A stretch of DNA of 64,000 bases from Siphlonurus alternatus (taxonomy: Eukaryota; Arthropoda; Insecta; Ephemeroptera; Siphlonuridae). The position numbers were made by a program, and so were the translations under genes. Of the stretch, positions 35,985 through 47,092 are shown in pieces (within the stretch, counting starts at the first letter, position 1; each line of letters begins with the position of its first letter). The notes under the pieces were generated by a model. The model was not told the origin of the DNA, searched no databases, and was given only the letters and a program-made list of their open reading frames with translations. The stretch is from contig OX463781.1 of the NCBI GenBank assembly GCA_949825025.1, positions 6,613,370-6,677,369 on the forward strand, written 5' to 3'.

Positions 35985-37080
35985 TGGTCCGAAAGCTTTA
36001 TAATGTCAATTAAGTGGAATTGTTCCGAAAGCTTTATAATGGCAAAATAGAGGAATTGGTCCGAAAGTTTTAATGTATCAATTAAGAGGAGTTGGTCCGA
36101 TTTGGTCCGAAAGCTTTATAATGTCAATTAAGAGGAATTGGTCCGAAAGCTTTATAATTTATAATATATGTCAAGAAAGAAGAATTGGTCCGAAAGGTTT
36201 ATAATGTCAAAATAGAGGAATTGGTCCGAAAGCTTTATAATGTCAAAATAGAGGAATTGGTCCGAAAGCTTAATAATGTCAATTAAGAGGAATAGGTCCG
36301 AAAGCTTTGTAATATCAAGAAAGAAGAATTGGTCCAAAAGCTTTATTATGTCAATTAAGAGGAATTGGTCCGAAAGCTTTATAATGTCAAAATAGAGGAA
36401 TTGGTCCGAAAGCTTTATAATATCAAGAAAGAGGAATTGGTCCGAAAGCTTTCTAATGTCAAAATAGAGGAATTGGTCCGAAAGCTTTATTATATCAATT
36501 AAGAGGAATTGGTCCGAAAGCTTTATAATGTCAAAATAGAGGAATTGGTCCGAAAGCTTTATATAATATCAAGAAAGAGGAATTGGTCCGAAAGCTTTAT
36601 AATGTAAATTAAGAGGAATTGGTCCGAAAGCTTTATAATATCAAGAAAGAAGAATTGGTCCGAAAGCTTTATTATGTCAATTAAGAGGAATTGGTCCGAA
36701 AGCTTTATAATGTCAAAATAGAGGAATTGGTCCGAAAGCTTTATTATATCAATTAAGAGGAATTGGTCCGAAAGCTTTATATTGTCAATATAGAGGAATT
36801 GGTCCGAAAGCTTTATTATGTCAATAAAAAGGAATTGGTCCGAAACCTTTATAATGTCAAAATAGAGGAATTGGTCCGAAAGCTTTATATAATATCAAGA
36901 AAGAGGAATTGGTCCGAAAGCTTTATAATGTAAATTAAGAGGAATTGGTCCGAAAGCTTTATAATATCAAGAAAGAAGAATTGGTCCGAAAGCTTTATAA
37001 TGTCAATAAAAAGGAATTGGTCCGAAAGCTTTATAATGTCAATTTAAGAGAAATTGGTCCGAATAGGGAATCCGTCCGAA
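35985..37080. repeat. Left minisatellite array (~30 copies of ~36 bp)
   Basis: Unit GGAATTGGTCCGAAAGCTTT, then ATAATGTC and a variable 8-10 bases. Three main spacer variants are interleaved: AATTAAGA, AAAATAGA and AAGAAAGA. Order of variants partly repeats (higher-order structure). Units decay toward the inner edge (about 37040-37200), as expected at array ends. Confidence 0.92.
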
Positions 37081-37199
37081 AGCGTTATTATATCAGTAAA
37101 GGGGAATCTGTCCTAAAATTTAATTTCATAAGTAGAGAGGAAACTGTCCGAAATGGGAATTCGTCTGAAATCTTTACTACATATATATCAATAAAGAGG

Positions 37200-37919
37200 A
37201 ATCTGCTATATACTTTAATTTTAAATTGGGGATGTGGGGGAGGCCACTGCAGGCTCGTTTGTTTTTGTTTGAAACCCCATGATTAAAAAAAAGAGAATGA
37301 TCTAGTACAAAACTGCAAAACTGTGTATATATATTATTTCTTCACGTACTAATTTTTTAATTTTTTCAATATGTACGTATGAGGTGATTTGAATTCGTTT
37401 TCAATTTTTTAATATTTTACTAAGAAGAATAAGTTGTTATCTTTTAATTGTGCAGTTGCATAAAAAATTATTAAAGCTTTAAAAAAATCATTTCAAATAC
37501 ATTTTTAGCCAAAAAGACAAGATGTAATAGTCCATCAAATGACAACATGCTTTAATTGAATAATTAAATATTTCCAATGTGCTTTTTGACCTTTTTCTGT
37601 CATCAGTACGTATAATTTTTTTAAAAATAATTACATATTTTTATATTCATAATAATTATATTGATTAAGGATTTCCCTAAAAATTACAATGATGGATGCT
37701 AATTTGATATATAATTAATACCACAGAATCTTGTTGTTTGTGTAGCTGAATTTTAATAATTTGAATAATATTTACAAAAATATCACTGTGTCCAAAAATT
37801 ACATAGATATCATGACTGAAGTGATTTTTTAGCAATTTTGAATTTCACCCTTATTCCATATTATTAATTTTTTATCATAAAATATTGTCATAAAATTTCA
37901 TTTTATATTTTAGTTTGTG
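37200..37919. other. Unique centre of the foldback transposon
   Basis: About 700 bp of AT-rich unique DNA between the two arrays. A GC-rich bit (GGGGATGTGGGGGAGGCCAC) sits at its left edge. No ORF of transposase size. Confidence 0.6.
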
Positions 37920-38455
37920 ATATAATAAACCTTTCGGACCGATTCCTCTATATTGATGTAATAAACCTTTCGGACCAATTCCTCTTAATTGACATTATAA
38001 AGCTTTCGGACCAATTCCTCTATTTTGGCATTATAAAGCTTTCGGACCAATTCCTCTATATTGATATAATAAACCTTTCGGACCAATTCCTCTATATTGA
38101 TATAATAAAGCTTTCGGACCAATTCCTCTTAATTGACAATATAAAGCTTTCGGACCAATTCCTCTATATTGATGTAATAAAGCTTTCGGACCAATTCCTC
38201 TTAATTGACATTATAAAGTTTTCGGACCAATTCCTCTTTATTGATATTATAAAGCTTTCGGACCAATTCTTCTTTCTTGATATTATAAAGCTTTCGGACC
38301 AATTCCTCTTAATTGACATTATAAAGTGTTCGGACCAATTCCTCTTAATTGACATTATAAAGCTTTCGGACCAATTCCTATTTTGACATTATAAAGCTTT
38401 CGGACCAATTCCACTTAATTGACATTATAAAGCTTTCGGACCAATTCCCCTTTCG
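37920..38455. repeat. Right minisatellite array (~15 copies, inverted)
   Basis: Same unit as the left array in reverse complement (AAGCTTTCGGACCAATTCCT). About half as many copies as on the left, so the two arms have changed length independently since any common origin. Confidence 0.92.
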
Positions 38456-38942
38456 GACCAATTCTTCGCCTTCTTTTGGCCGTCTTTTTTTAAATAAAGT
38501 TAGTGTCTGCAATTTGCAATAAATGCACTTTTAGTAGTTAACTGCATTTTTTAAATGATTACTGATTACACTTTGTAATGCTACCAAAATTAAACAAAAA
38601 TCATATTTAGAGGAAATGGTCCGAAAGCGGAATTGGTCCGAATCGTTTGCAGCGTTGCCACTTTTATCTGACACGTTTTTAAGAACCCCCCACTCCTCGT
38701 TGGCACCGCCTCTTTTTCGGACCAATTCCTTTTCGGACCAATTCCTCTTCGGACCAATTCTCTGGGGCCCTTTATATGTCACTGAAACTTCAACTTGTTA
38801 TAACAGCATCAAGCACTACATTATAATTTATAACAGCAAACTGTCAATTATTAGCAGATGAACAAATTTATCTAATTTATCTTAGAAAATACTGCTGCCT
38901 TGTCCTCATGATGCTGTTATGTGATTTTCCCTCCTTTGGTTA

Positions 38943-38944
<2 letters not shown>

Positions 38945-39015
<71 letters not shown>
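38945..39015. repeat. (TA)n microsatellite
   Basis: About 35 uninterrupted TA units, ~165 bp right of the foldback transposon. Confidence 0.98.
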
Positions 39016-39019
<4 letters not shown>

Positions 39020-39429
39020 TATACTGTATTTCTGTAATAATACATAATTTTACTATTATATATGCATGAAAATACATAAAATCTCCCTCCCTTCTATATT
39101 GCTTTTTTTTTTTCTAATTCGCCAAAATCAGCATTTTCTTTCAGAAGACAGAATTGACATGCTATTAATAAAATCTAACGTATATTGAATAAAGTGGTTT
39201 AGACTTATCTGTCTTCTTCACATCACACATATCTTTTGTATATCAAAAAATTATGATAGCTAGAATAAAGAATAAAATAAAAAGCCATACATGCCATTGT
39301 GATGTCATATATTATGATATGACAGACATGCACATGATGTTAAGCATTATTATACTGCTAATCTTTCATTCTTTTGTTATGTACATCAATTTTTTTTTAA
39401 AAAATTAACCTAAGTGGTTTTCTCTCACA
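39016..39429. other. AT-rich spacer
   Basis: AT-rich; nothing recognised. Confidence 0.55.
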
Positions 39430-39780
39430 ACGAAAACTTGTCCCGTCACTTTTTGTGTTCGGTGATGTTGAATGCACAGTTGGCGGCTGATGGTAGCTCG
39501 TCTGCCGGCTAATGTCGGCGTCTCGGACTTGAAAGCAAAAGAAGTAATATATATACGACAAGCAGCTGCTTCAACTGTCCAGATCGACGGTAATAATCAT
39601 AAAGCTTGCATGCCAACATCAAGGAGGGCGGAGTTTGCACAGTTCTGAGGGCGGTCGTACCGAGTGCTGGGCGGAGCGGAGACTGTTCACCAGCAGCAGT
39701 TAAAGAGCAGCCAAGTAGGTACGTGAGCACCAACATGGCTGCCTCAGTCAATGTGATGTATATTGACACCCATTGTCGTC
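39430..39780. promoter_or_regulatory. GC-rich island with E-box
   Basis: Unique, CpG-containing island (GTCTGCCGGCTAATGTCGGC, GTGCTGGGCGGAGCGGAGAC). It holds AGCAGCTGCTTCAACT at 39561-39576, whose first 14 bases recur at 60977-60990. A minus-strand ORF of 86 codons (39509-39769) has a hydrophobic stretch but no domain; I do not call it a gene. Confidence 0.33.
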
Positions 39781-41039
39781 CTTGACAGATCTGTAATTTC
39801 AGGAATACATCAGCTGAACACCAGGGAGAATAGAAAACCGAATTTATCCCATATAGACCTCTATAATGTATAATAGCTACAATTATATATTATTCTACGT
39901 CGGTTATGGAAATAGGTATCTTGAAATTCAACACGTTACAATGCTATGTAGAAATTTTCAATGTCAAGGCAAGAGATTTGACACTAGAATATATTTTATG
40001 TTCCTAACAAGGAGCGAATTAAGGGTGGAGAGAATTCAGGGTCCCTAAATTTTTTTGATAATAGTTTGAGATATATTACACATGCAACAACATACTTCTA
40101 ACTTCCCCCCCCCCCCTAAATCATTGCAAGGAGTGCCTCGAGTTTCAAAGGCAACAGCTGGATCAATGTATCCTCCTTCATGCCCCAAATAATATAATTT
40201 GTAGTCCATATACATAATAAAACAAATGGTATTATAAAGCAATTACAAATTCAGACATTAATTACAACATGCCATTTTTAAGTACAAACACCTGAAGACA
40301 TTGTTAATTCTTGGTTATTATTTTTTTCTTTAAGTGTCAGAATTATATAACAAATTAGAAAATCATACATCATTATAACATATTCAACAGTTCATGACGT
40401 TCACATACTCTTAAATGTAATTAAGATAATCAAATAGATATGTGTGTAATTAAGATAGTAATCACAACATTGTACAGTACATTGTGTAAGTACTTTTCTT
40501 AGAATTCTCATTTAATAGTGCCAAATTAAAAAATAAATATATTGTATGTAATTAAGTTGCTCTTTTTTAATACAATACTATCTTTAAATCAACACCTACT
40601 GAAATTAATGAAAAATAATATTTCTTGTATCCTAGAAGTTATGCAGCCGTGTCTTACTTTCCTAGATAAATGGTTGCATAATTTACTGGGTTCAGCTGTT
40701 GTTTTTTTTTTTGTTTTTTTCCAACCTTTTTTTTTAACTTTTGATTCATTGACTGATCACTGCTAGGAGATGCACGAATTGAAATTTCTCAAATTATAAT
40801 TTACTTTATTTAATAATACAAAACCAAGGCAACGATGGACTATAGAAATTAATGGACTAAGAAATTAAATTTTTATGTTATTAATATTTTTTTGTGATTT
40901 TATAATTGTTTGTATTGGTGCACTTTGCAAACTGTATGCTTATACTCCCTATTTCTTGCTGACTTTTGCAATTTTGTTTTTGCTGAGCTCATCAAAAAAG
41001 TATGATTGTTAAATTAGCACCTACCTATAAGGGTTCCGG
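39781..41039. other. AT-rich stretch with C-run
   Basis: AT-rich except for a run of about 13 C near 40106-40118 and a mixed patch to 40190, which may be a decayed hAT-type MITE, though no TIR was found. T-rich tract at 40700-40740. Confidence 0.4.
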
Positions 41040-41105
41040 CCTTGGTAGGACTTTATTGTTGTTTTTTATCAATAAAAATATTAAAAAAAAAAAAAAAAAA
41101 AAAAA
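41040..41105 (+). mobile_element. Possible retrotransposed 3' end with poly-A
   Basis: Mixed sequence GGTTCCGGCCTTGGTAGGAC leads to a CAATAAAAATATT signal and an uninterrupted A run of about 23 (41083-41105). This fits the 3' end of a LINE, SINE or processed transcript on the plus strand. The 5' extent and target duplication were not identified. Confidence 0.35.
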
Positions 41106-42212
41106 GGATTTCGGAGCAGGTAAAAAAACTTTTAATTATTATTTGCATGCAATTTTTTTTCAAATTTGTATTACATAATAATAATAATTTTCAGATTTTC
41201 AGCTAAAAAAACGTAACAAAATATATAGAAAATATAAATATATATTTTCTAACATTACCCTTTTTAATTACAGTATCCTTTCAGGGGTGGGACGTAAAGT
41301 AAACTACCCTTAAAATATTGCTTATAGTTTAAGTTATCATGTATAATATACAACAAAAAATATATATCAGAAATCGTGATGAGTGACAATAGCACTTAAT
41401 GGGCTTTAAGTCTTGAAATAAAAGTGTTGGTGGGAGGGCTACATACAAAGCAAAAGAGTGTCTTGATGTATTATTATGCTATGTTCTGGCAAAAGCAAGC
41501 GTTACTCATTTTCTAACCATTAGCTTTTGAAAGATGTCAGGTGATTTCTATTGAACGATATAACATTATATAAAAAAAAAGCACTAGTAGCCGACATTAA
41601 CTTCTATACAAAGGTTTAACTTGGCTGTCGGCTTCCTCTGTATATAGAGTCTGCATGTTCATTGTAACGGCTATTAGATACGTGCGCGTGAATCCGGTTG
41701 CACTCCATTTTACCTTTTTTTTTATATTATGTATCATGTTTTTTATTTTTACTGTGTTGTTATTGTATAGTAAAATAAAAACAAAAAAAAAGTTTCATTT
41801 TGTTACGGACAAAAGCGAAACGAATTTCGACATTGCTACATGTTCATAATGATAGTCTAAACCTCAAGCTTCTGACATGGTGGTAATGAAAATTAAGTAC
41901 ATGCTGTGTCCATAGTAATTATTTTTAGCAGGTAAGTTGATTATTTTTGGGTTGTAAGTGTACATTAACATTTCTGATGTTCAAATTAAGATTATGAACA
42001 TAACATTCTCGCTCATATATAGTCATTGATTCTTAAATAATTAAACCCTAGAGGGATCTATTAAATTGCTATTTATTATGACTGTAAATGTATATTAGTG
42101 TATAAAATACATCTTTTTCACTCCGATAGTATGTAATGTCTTTTCGGTCATCCTGACTAAAATTTGCACGTTTCTTCAATATTTATACACAAGAAGTATA
42201 CTTTCCCTTCCA
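41106..42212. other. AT-rich stretch
   Basis: AT-rich, with small mixed patches at 41600-41710. ORFs have no domain. Confidence 0.45.
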
Positions 42213-42558
42213 CAATGGACAACATATATATATGAAAAAATTTTATTGCAGAAATGAATAGAGGGTACCAAATTATGCTACTCTGAATTTTTTCAGATTT
42301 TTTTGAGACCCGAAACTATTTTTAAATAATTATTGAAAGTCCTGTGACTTCTGCAGTTGGCACCTCTGAATCCTTAATAAAAAGGATAGAGACTGGACGC
42401 CTATAGACGCCTCCAGGGGGCGTGGCCGCACTTTCAATAATTATTTAAAAATAGTTCTGGCTCTCAAAAAGAATTGAAAAAAATTCAGAGTAGCATAATT
42501 TGGTACCCTCTATTCATTTCTGCAATAAAATTTTTTCATGTATGTTGTCCATCCATTG
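42213..42558. repeat. Foldback element, family F copy 2
   Basis: Palindrome of ~346 bp with arms from CAATGGACAACATA through GAATAGAGGGTACCAAATTA and TGCTACTCTGAATTTTTT to AATAATTATTGAAAGT. The GC-rich centre contains GGACGCCTATAGACGCCTCC. The inner arm matches the element at 32071-32398, but the outer ~70 bases differ between the two copies. Confidence 0.85.
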
Positions 42559-42842
42559 CCTTTTGAATTAAATGATGTATTTTAAGTTACATTATATCAA
42601 ATACATTACATGAATCTATGCATCACGAAATTAAATTCTCAAATAATTATGATCAAAATTATGTGTTTCTTTTTATGTATTGCGTATAGTTAAACGCAAC
42701 AAAATCCTCAAGTTCTATTCAGTTTTATAAAATAAATAAAAAAAAATATTAAATATTTTCAATATTTTTTATTAAAATAAATATATTATAAGCATATTCA
42801 CAAGTCTTTAAAAAAGCAAAGCCAATTAAAATATTAATATTA
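42559..42842. other. AT-rich spacer
   Basis: AT-rich; nothing recognised. Confidence 0.55.
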
Positions 42843-42922
42843 ATTCAAATTCAAATTTTTATTTCGATCGTTGGCTTTACAGCATAGATCACGTCAGAGT
42901 TGTTACATAGATTATACATAAC
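42843..42922 (-). mobile_element. Non-LTR retrotransposon 3' end fragment
   Basis: On the minus strand it reads TATGTAACAAC, GTGATCTATGCTGTA, GATCGAAATAAAAATTTGAA, then TTTGAATT, homologous to the plus-strand tail at 22345-22413. Likely the 3' end of the same LINE family. How far 5' it extends (toward higher coordinates) is unclear. Confidence 0.6.
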
Positions 42923-43309
42923 AGATACTTAATTCTAATTAACATAGCACTTAAAAAAAACATACATAGTACATAGATGTTTAAAAATAACATACACAGG
43001 TATATAAAATATTCATGAATAAAAATACACTAATAACATGATTATGTTCATTATTAACATTTTTTTTAATTTTCACGATATTTTTTTATTTTTTTTTTTT
43101 TATTTTTTTTTATATTTTTGTAAAAACCTTATCTCAGCTCTCTGTATAATTACAATAAAGTATAATATCAATAATATATTATAATTATAAGTAACAATGC
43201 ATAATAATTATAATTTAGTTTTTTTTTTTTTTTTTATTGATGAAGATTTTCATAATTTATTGCAACACTTCTTTTTCTATAAAAAATCTAAATTAAAAAT
43301 ACATATTAT
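42923..43309. other. AT-rich, T-run-rich spacer
   Basis: Several long T runs (43078-43120, 43220-43236). It may include more of the LINE 3' region, but I cannot align it. Confidence 0.45.
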
Positions 43310-43317
43310 AATACACT

Positions 43318-44114
43318 CAGTGGCGTGCGGTGACTTATGAGTCAGGGTAAGCAGAGGACCTAGGAACTAGGTGGACTAGCCCTCAGGAAGACGGCGCGTG
43401 AGCGCCCACCCTAGCGCGCCGCAGGCGCGATTTTTTTTAAGCCACGCCCCTTTTTTGACAATTTATGGCAATTTGCTGTTATATTTATCAATTCGTAATT
43501 TATACTTCAAGTAAAAAATGCAATCTTTTATCTGAAATATTTTGGTTTGTGCCTATAATATGATTTTTAATATATAGTAGCTGAAATCTTAACATATTAT
43601 AATATCACGAAAAAACTACACCAAGTGAACAAAAAAAATTAAGTACTTCCGATATTGTGTTGTTTACACGAAGGCCCATAATGCTAGCAAAGAATAAGTC
43701 AAAATGTTTGAATGAGCGTAATGCTCCCAACCATCCCTCTCACTGACCTGCTAGCACAATGTTGCAAGTTTTTAATAATTTTTTCTCTCCTTCCTATCTT
43801 TAACACATAAAAGCAGAAAAATCCTGCTTATTTTGCCATGTATTTCAAGCGGCTGAAAATCAAGACCGTAAAACTCCCAACGCTGTATGCAATGCTTTTT
43901 AAGGGAAGCTAGTAAGCTAGCTTTTAAGTTTTTTCAACATATTTTACAGACGAGATTTCATATGGAAAATAAATGTTTTTACTCGGATTTTTTTGAAATT
44001 TTGCAGTTATTTTTTCACATTTTTATCATTTATAGAGAATTAATTTTTTTCTTTTAATTTGATAATTTTAAGGTAAGCTCTGCTTACCTTGCTTACTGTG
44101 AATGCACGCCACTG
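43318..44114. mobile_element. 797-bp hAT-type non-autonomous element
   Basis: Termini CAGTGGCGTGC and GCACGCCACTG are flanked by the identical 8-bp duplication AATACACT (43310-43317, 44115-44122), fitting hAT. About 100 bp inside the left end (43417-43457) is a module CCGCAGGCGCGATTTTTTTT then AAGCCACGCCCC. This is the reverse complement of the module ~100 bp inside the right end of the 28137-34388 element, so the two belong to one family. No transposase. Confidence 0.88.
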
Positions 44115-44122
44115 AATACACT

Positions 44123-44269
44123 ACTAGATAATATTGCAAATATAGCTATAGGCATTTTTGATAGTACAAAGAAAAACTTCAAAGTCGTTACCTCTAAGAG
44201 GCCGGATATAGAATATATCATAACTTAAATTAATTTAAGACTCTGTTTTAATGTTAAATCATGGTAAAA
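44123..44269. other. AT-rich spacer
   Basis: AT-rich; nothing recognised. Confidence 0.5.
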
Positions 44270-44470
44270 TGGACCATATGATTCTGGGAAGTTCTGCAAG
44301 AGTGAGGCTAGGACACGACAGGCGTCAGATGGAGCCAGCGGGACAAGCGTATCCAATGAATGTGTAACAGACGGCAGCCTGCAGTGCGCACTTTGTCATG
44401 CCCAGACCCCCCTGCTGACAAATAACACGCCGCCAATATCCGCGAGTGACTCGAGAGAAATTTATCAGTT
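44270..44470. promoter_or_regulatory. GC-rich island
   Basis: Unique segment (GACAGGCGTCAGATGGAGCC, CCGCCAATATCCGCGAGTGA) in an AT-rich background. No coding signal. Candidate regulatory DNA. Confidence 0.28.
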
Positions 44471-45349
44471 GCATTAAAAAGGTGATGCCTTTTTACATTA
44501 ACAAGTAAAAAAATGCAATTTGAATCGCTACGTAGTTTTTTGTTTGTGATTTTTTTTTTTTTTTTTTTTTTATTCAGTAAGACTATTGAAAATGTTATAC
44601 TCTATAAACTGTATACTAAATTTTAATACCTTTTTTGTATGTTTATATGAATTTTTAAATACATGACAGATATATTATTAGGGTGAATAGGGTGGCATCA
44701 GCAAATAAAATAGCATATTATAATAGTTTCCTAGCATTTATTGACAGTTGAAATTTAATGTATTACTATATTATATAATTTACTTCTGATATTTTTCTAT
44801 AAAGGTTTAATAATTATGCTAGTCAATGTTGGCAGTAATTAAAATAAATTTAAATCATGTCAATTAAAAATATCAGTATGTTGCGATCAAATACAATTAT
44901 CAGCCTCACCTTGTCAGAAACCATTGGAAATCTTTATCTTATAACTACACCTTTTCTATAGCTTTTAAAAGTGTCGAAGAACTAAGAAATATACATTAAT
45001 ATTTTCATTTAATGATACGAAAAATAGAATCTAGTGTAACTATATACGATTACGACATTTTGTAACATAAGAGTCAGTTCTTTATTTTATAATTCATTGA
45101 TAATCAAGAGTATAAAATACAAGCTATTATCTTTAAAATCAGACAGAAAACTCATTTTAAAACTAACACAAATAGGTCTTACTTGTTTTTAAAACTTTTA
45201 CAAGCTCTTAAATTCATTTAAAAAAAAATAATTAGAATATAGTGGTTACAAGTGATAAATTTAAACATTTTATTTTAACATTTTATAATATACCATATGC
45301 TTGTGATAGAAACAAAGAAATATTAGATAATTTATATGTAAAATAGGTA
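44471..45349. other. AT-rich spacer
   Basis: AT-rich with a T run at 44549-44572. Nothing recognised. Confidence 0.5.
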
Positions 45350-45520
45350 TATAAAAAAGTAACATATCCCCTGCTGCGTTGCCATTTAGTAGAGTGTTTC
45401 TTGCAGTGTCAACCGTGCCAAATGGACCACACACATCTTGACCACGCTGATAAATGTCAGGAGTGCCACCTACACGTGAAAATAAAACCCACACGATTTA
45501 TTTAACGTGTCGATTGTGCT
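45350..45520. promoter_or_regulatory. Mixed-composition island
   Basis: Unique segment containing GTGCCACCTACACGTGAAAA and GATTTATTTAACGTG (TTTAT-type homeodomain core). A 74-codon minus-strand frame lacks a domain. Confidence 0.25.
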
Positions 45521-45719
45521 AAATTCAAATTTTACATCTCTTCTTTTTGCCATAAAATTTATATACTACAACTATCAATTCAATATAATAGCTTTTACAG
45601 TTTTTAACTCTTTCTATCTGAAGGGTATATTATTATACACTGAAAGAGAAAATATATCTTGATTCAAATGATTTTGTTATTAAATTCATTTCACGAATTG
45701 TAAATATCAACTTGAAATT
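45521..45719. other. AT-rich spacer
   Basis: AT-rich; nothing recognised. Confidence 0.5.
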
Positions 45720-46020
45720 TTGTATTGTCCCAACGTACACTCTTTGCCTCTGAAAAGTTCTCTTCTGCAGCCTTGTTGTAAGAATATAACCAGAGACAAT
45801 GTAAGCTCTCTGGAATAACGCAGGGCATGTTGATTAACAGCAAGGACTATATACAAGTATAGTCGTTGCGTCCTCCCAGTATATAGTCCTTTGATTAACG
45901 GGGCATGCAGAAGGGATCTTTTCATCAGAGGTGAGTGTAGCAGTGTACCAGTGTATAGTTCAATGGTACCAACTCGAGACACTATGAACTCTGCCCTTGC
46001 TATTTTTTTCTGGGCCATGC
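45720..46020. promoter_or_regulatory. Island with inverted AAGGACTATATA
   Basis: Balanced unique sequence. AAGGACTATATAC (from about 45841) is repeated inverted as GTATATAGTCCTTTG about 35 bases later, around a GTCGTTGCGTCCTCCC centre. A 103-codon minus-strand frame covers it but has no domain. Regulatory element or decayed foldback repeat. Confidence 0.27.
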
Positions 46021-46774
46021 CAATATATAAAAAGCCGTATAGTGAATTTTTGTTAGTATATATATAATAGAACTATATAATAAGATTTGATAAAGGAGCT
46101 CTTCAAGATTGCAAATCTGCTCCTCTTTGTCTCTTTTATAAGAGCTGCAGCAAATGAGATATAGGTTACGTTCTATCCCGCGAGGTTTATCTCAGTTCCT
46201 TGTATATAAACAGTAGTCACATTTTTTAAATTAAGTTAATTTTATTTTATATTCTACTCAAGTATCGTCTACCTATGCAGAATCTATATCACTTTTTTTT
46301 TACAGTGTATGAAAAAATTATCTCAGAGCTAATATTTTTTGTATAGTAAATATATTATAATATATTACAAATTTTATGAGCATGGATAATATGAAGAAAA
46401 TAGTGATGTATATAATAGAGGTTTTATTTTTGTACAATGTTTTTTAAAGATAATACTTGAATAAAACAGGTGTGTATTATCGTAAATAAAAAAATAAATG
46501 TTTTTTTAAGTACAAGACGCTGTTAAGATTACCGCCATTAAACCTCCATTGACATTTTATATGAAGTGCATGATGTTGTGAGGCGAGACGATAACAGCGC
46601 GTGGTATTTAGCTGCATGTACCACAGGAAAACTATTTTTTTACATGATAATTTATGTTGTGTGTTATAGCAAACTTGATGAAGATGTTAGAAATTACACT
46701 TTTACCTAGCTCGTCTATATAATAGCTTGGTGCAGTGTATAATTAATCGTGTTGTAAATATTATTAATTGAAGC
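46021..46774. other. AT-rich spacer with small patch
   Basis: AT-rich, with a mixed patch at 46550-46610 (GAGGCGAGACGATAACAGCG). Nothing else. Confidence 0.45.
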
Positions 46775-46776
46775 TA

Positions 46777-47092
46777 CACACTAAATTTTTAGATGCTGAA
46801 CTGGTTTTCAGTACTTTATGTCAGTACAAAATTGCTCCAGTCAGTACAAAATTTCTCCAGTTTGGTCTAACATCTAGCACTTTTGACCTATAAAACACTT
46901 ATTCTAAGTACAAATTTGGTACTGAAAAAAGATAGTCAAAAAAAGTACATTGACTCTCTTTTTTCAGTACCAAATTTGTGCTTGGATTAAGTGTTTTATA
47001 GATCAAAAGTGCTGGATTTAAGACGAAACTGGAGCAATTTTGTACGGACATAAATATACTGAAATCAATTCAGCATCTAAAAATTTAGTGTG
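46777..47092. repeat. TA-flanked palindromic MITE, 316 bp
   Basis: CACACTAAATTTTTAGATGC plus TGAA is perfectly matched by its complement at the right end, each end directly flanked by TA (46775-46776, 47093-47094). Homology continues along the arms (AGTACCAAATTTG near the centre, TAAAACACTTA halfway), with a small duplication of CAGTCAGTACAAAATT in the left arm. TA duplication suggests Tc1/mariner. Confidence 0.8.

Larger units (their letters stand above)
35660..38769. mobile_element. Foldback (FB/MULE-like) transposon, 3.1 kb, 9-bp TSD
   Basis: Flanked by the identical 9-bp duplication CTTTATATG at 35651-35659 and 38770-38778. Terminal sequence (GGCTCCTAGGAATTGG left; GGCCCCAGAGAATTGG reading in from the right) leads into long inverted arms. 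Each arm has three GAATTGGTCCGAA units, then ~290 bp of unique sequence that is nearly identical between arms (CGGTGCCAACGAG, GACGGCCAAAAGAAGGCG), then an array of ~36-bp repeats, opposed on the two sides. About 0.7 kb of unique DNA lies between. No transposase. Long TIRs built of subrepeats and a 9-bp TSD are hallmarks of Drosophila FB-type foldback elements and of Mutator-like elements. Repeated 12-residue ORFs here are an artefact, since 36 bp is a multiple of three. Confidence 0.9.

Noticed and set aside
36152..38355. Repeated-peptide ORFs with a 12-residue period in the foldback element
   Set aside because: The ~36-bp DNA repeat is a multiple of three, so any open phase gives a periodic peptide. 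The same repeats in the opposite strand and other phases also open. No start context or conservation of a protein sequence over the DNA repeat.
35985..38455. CRISPR-like array (regular repeats with spacers)
   Set aside because: The whole ~36-bp unit repeats and the 'spacers' fall into a few recurring variants. The arrays sit inverted in a transposon of a eukaryotic-type genome.
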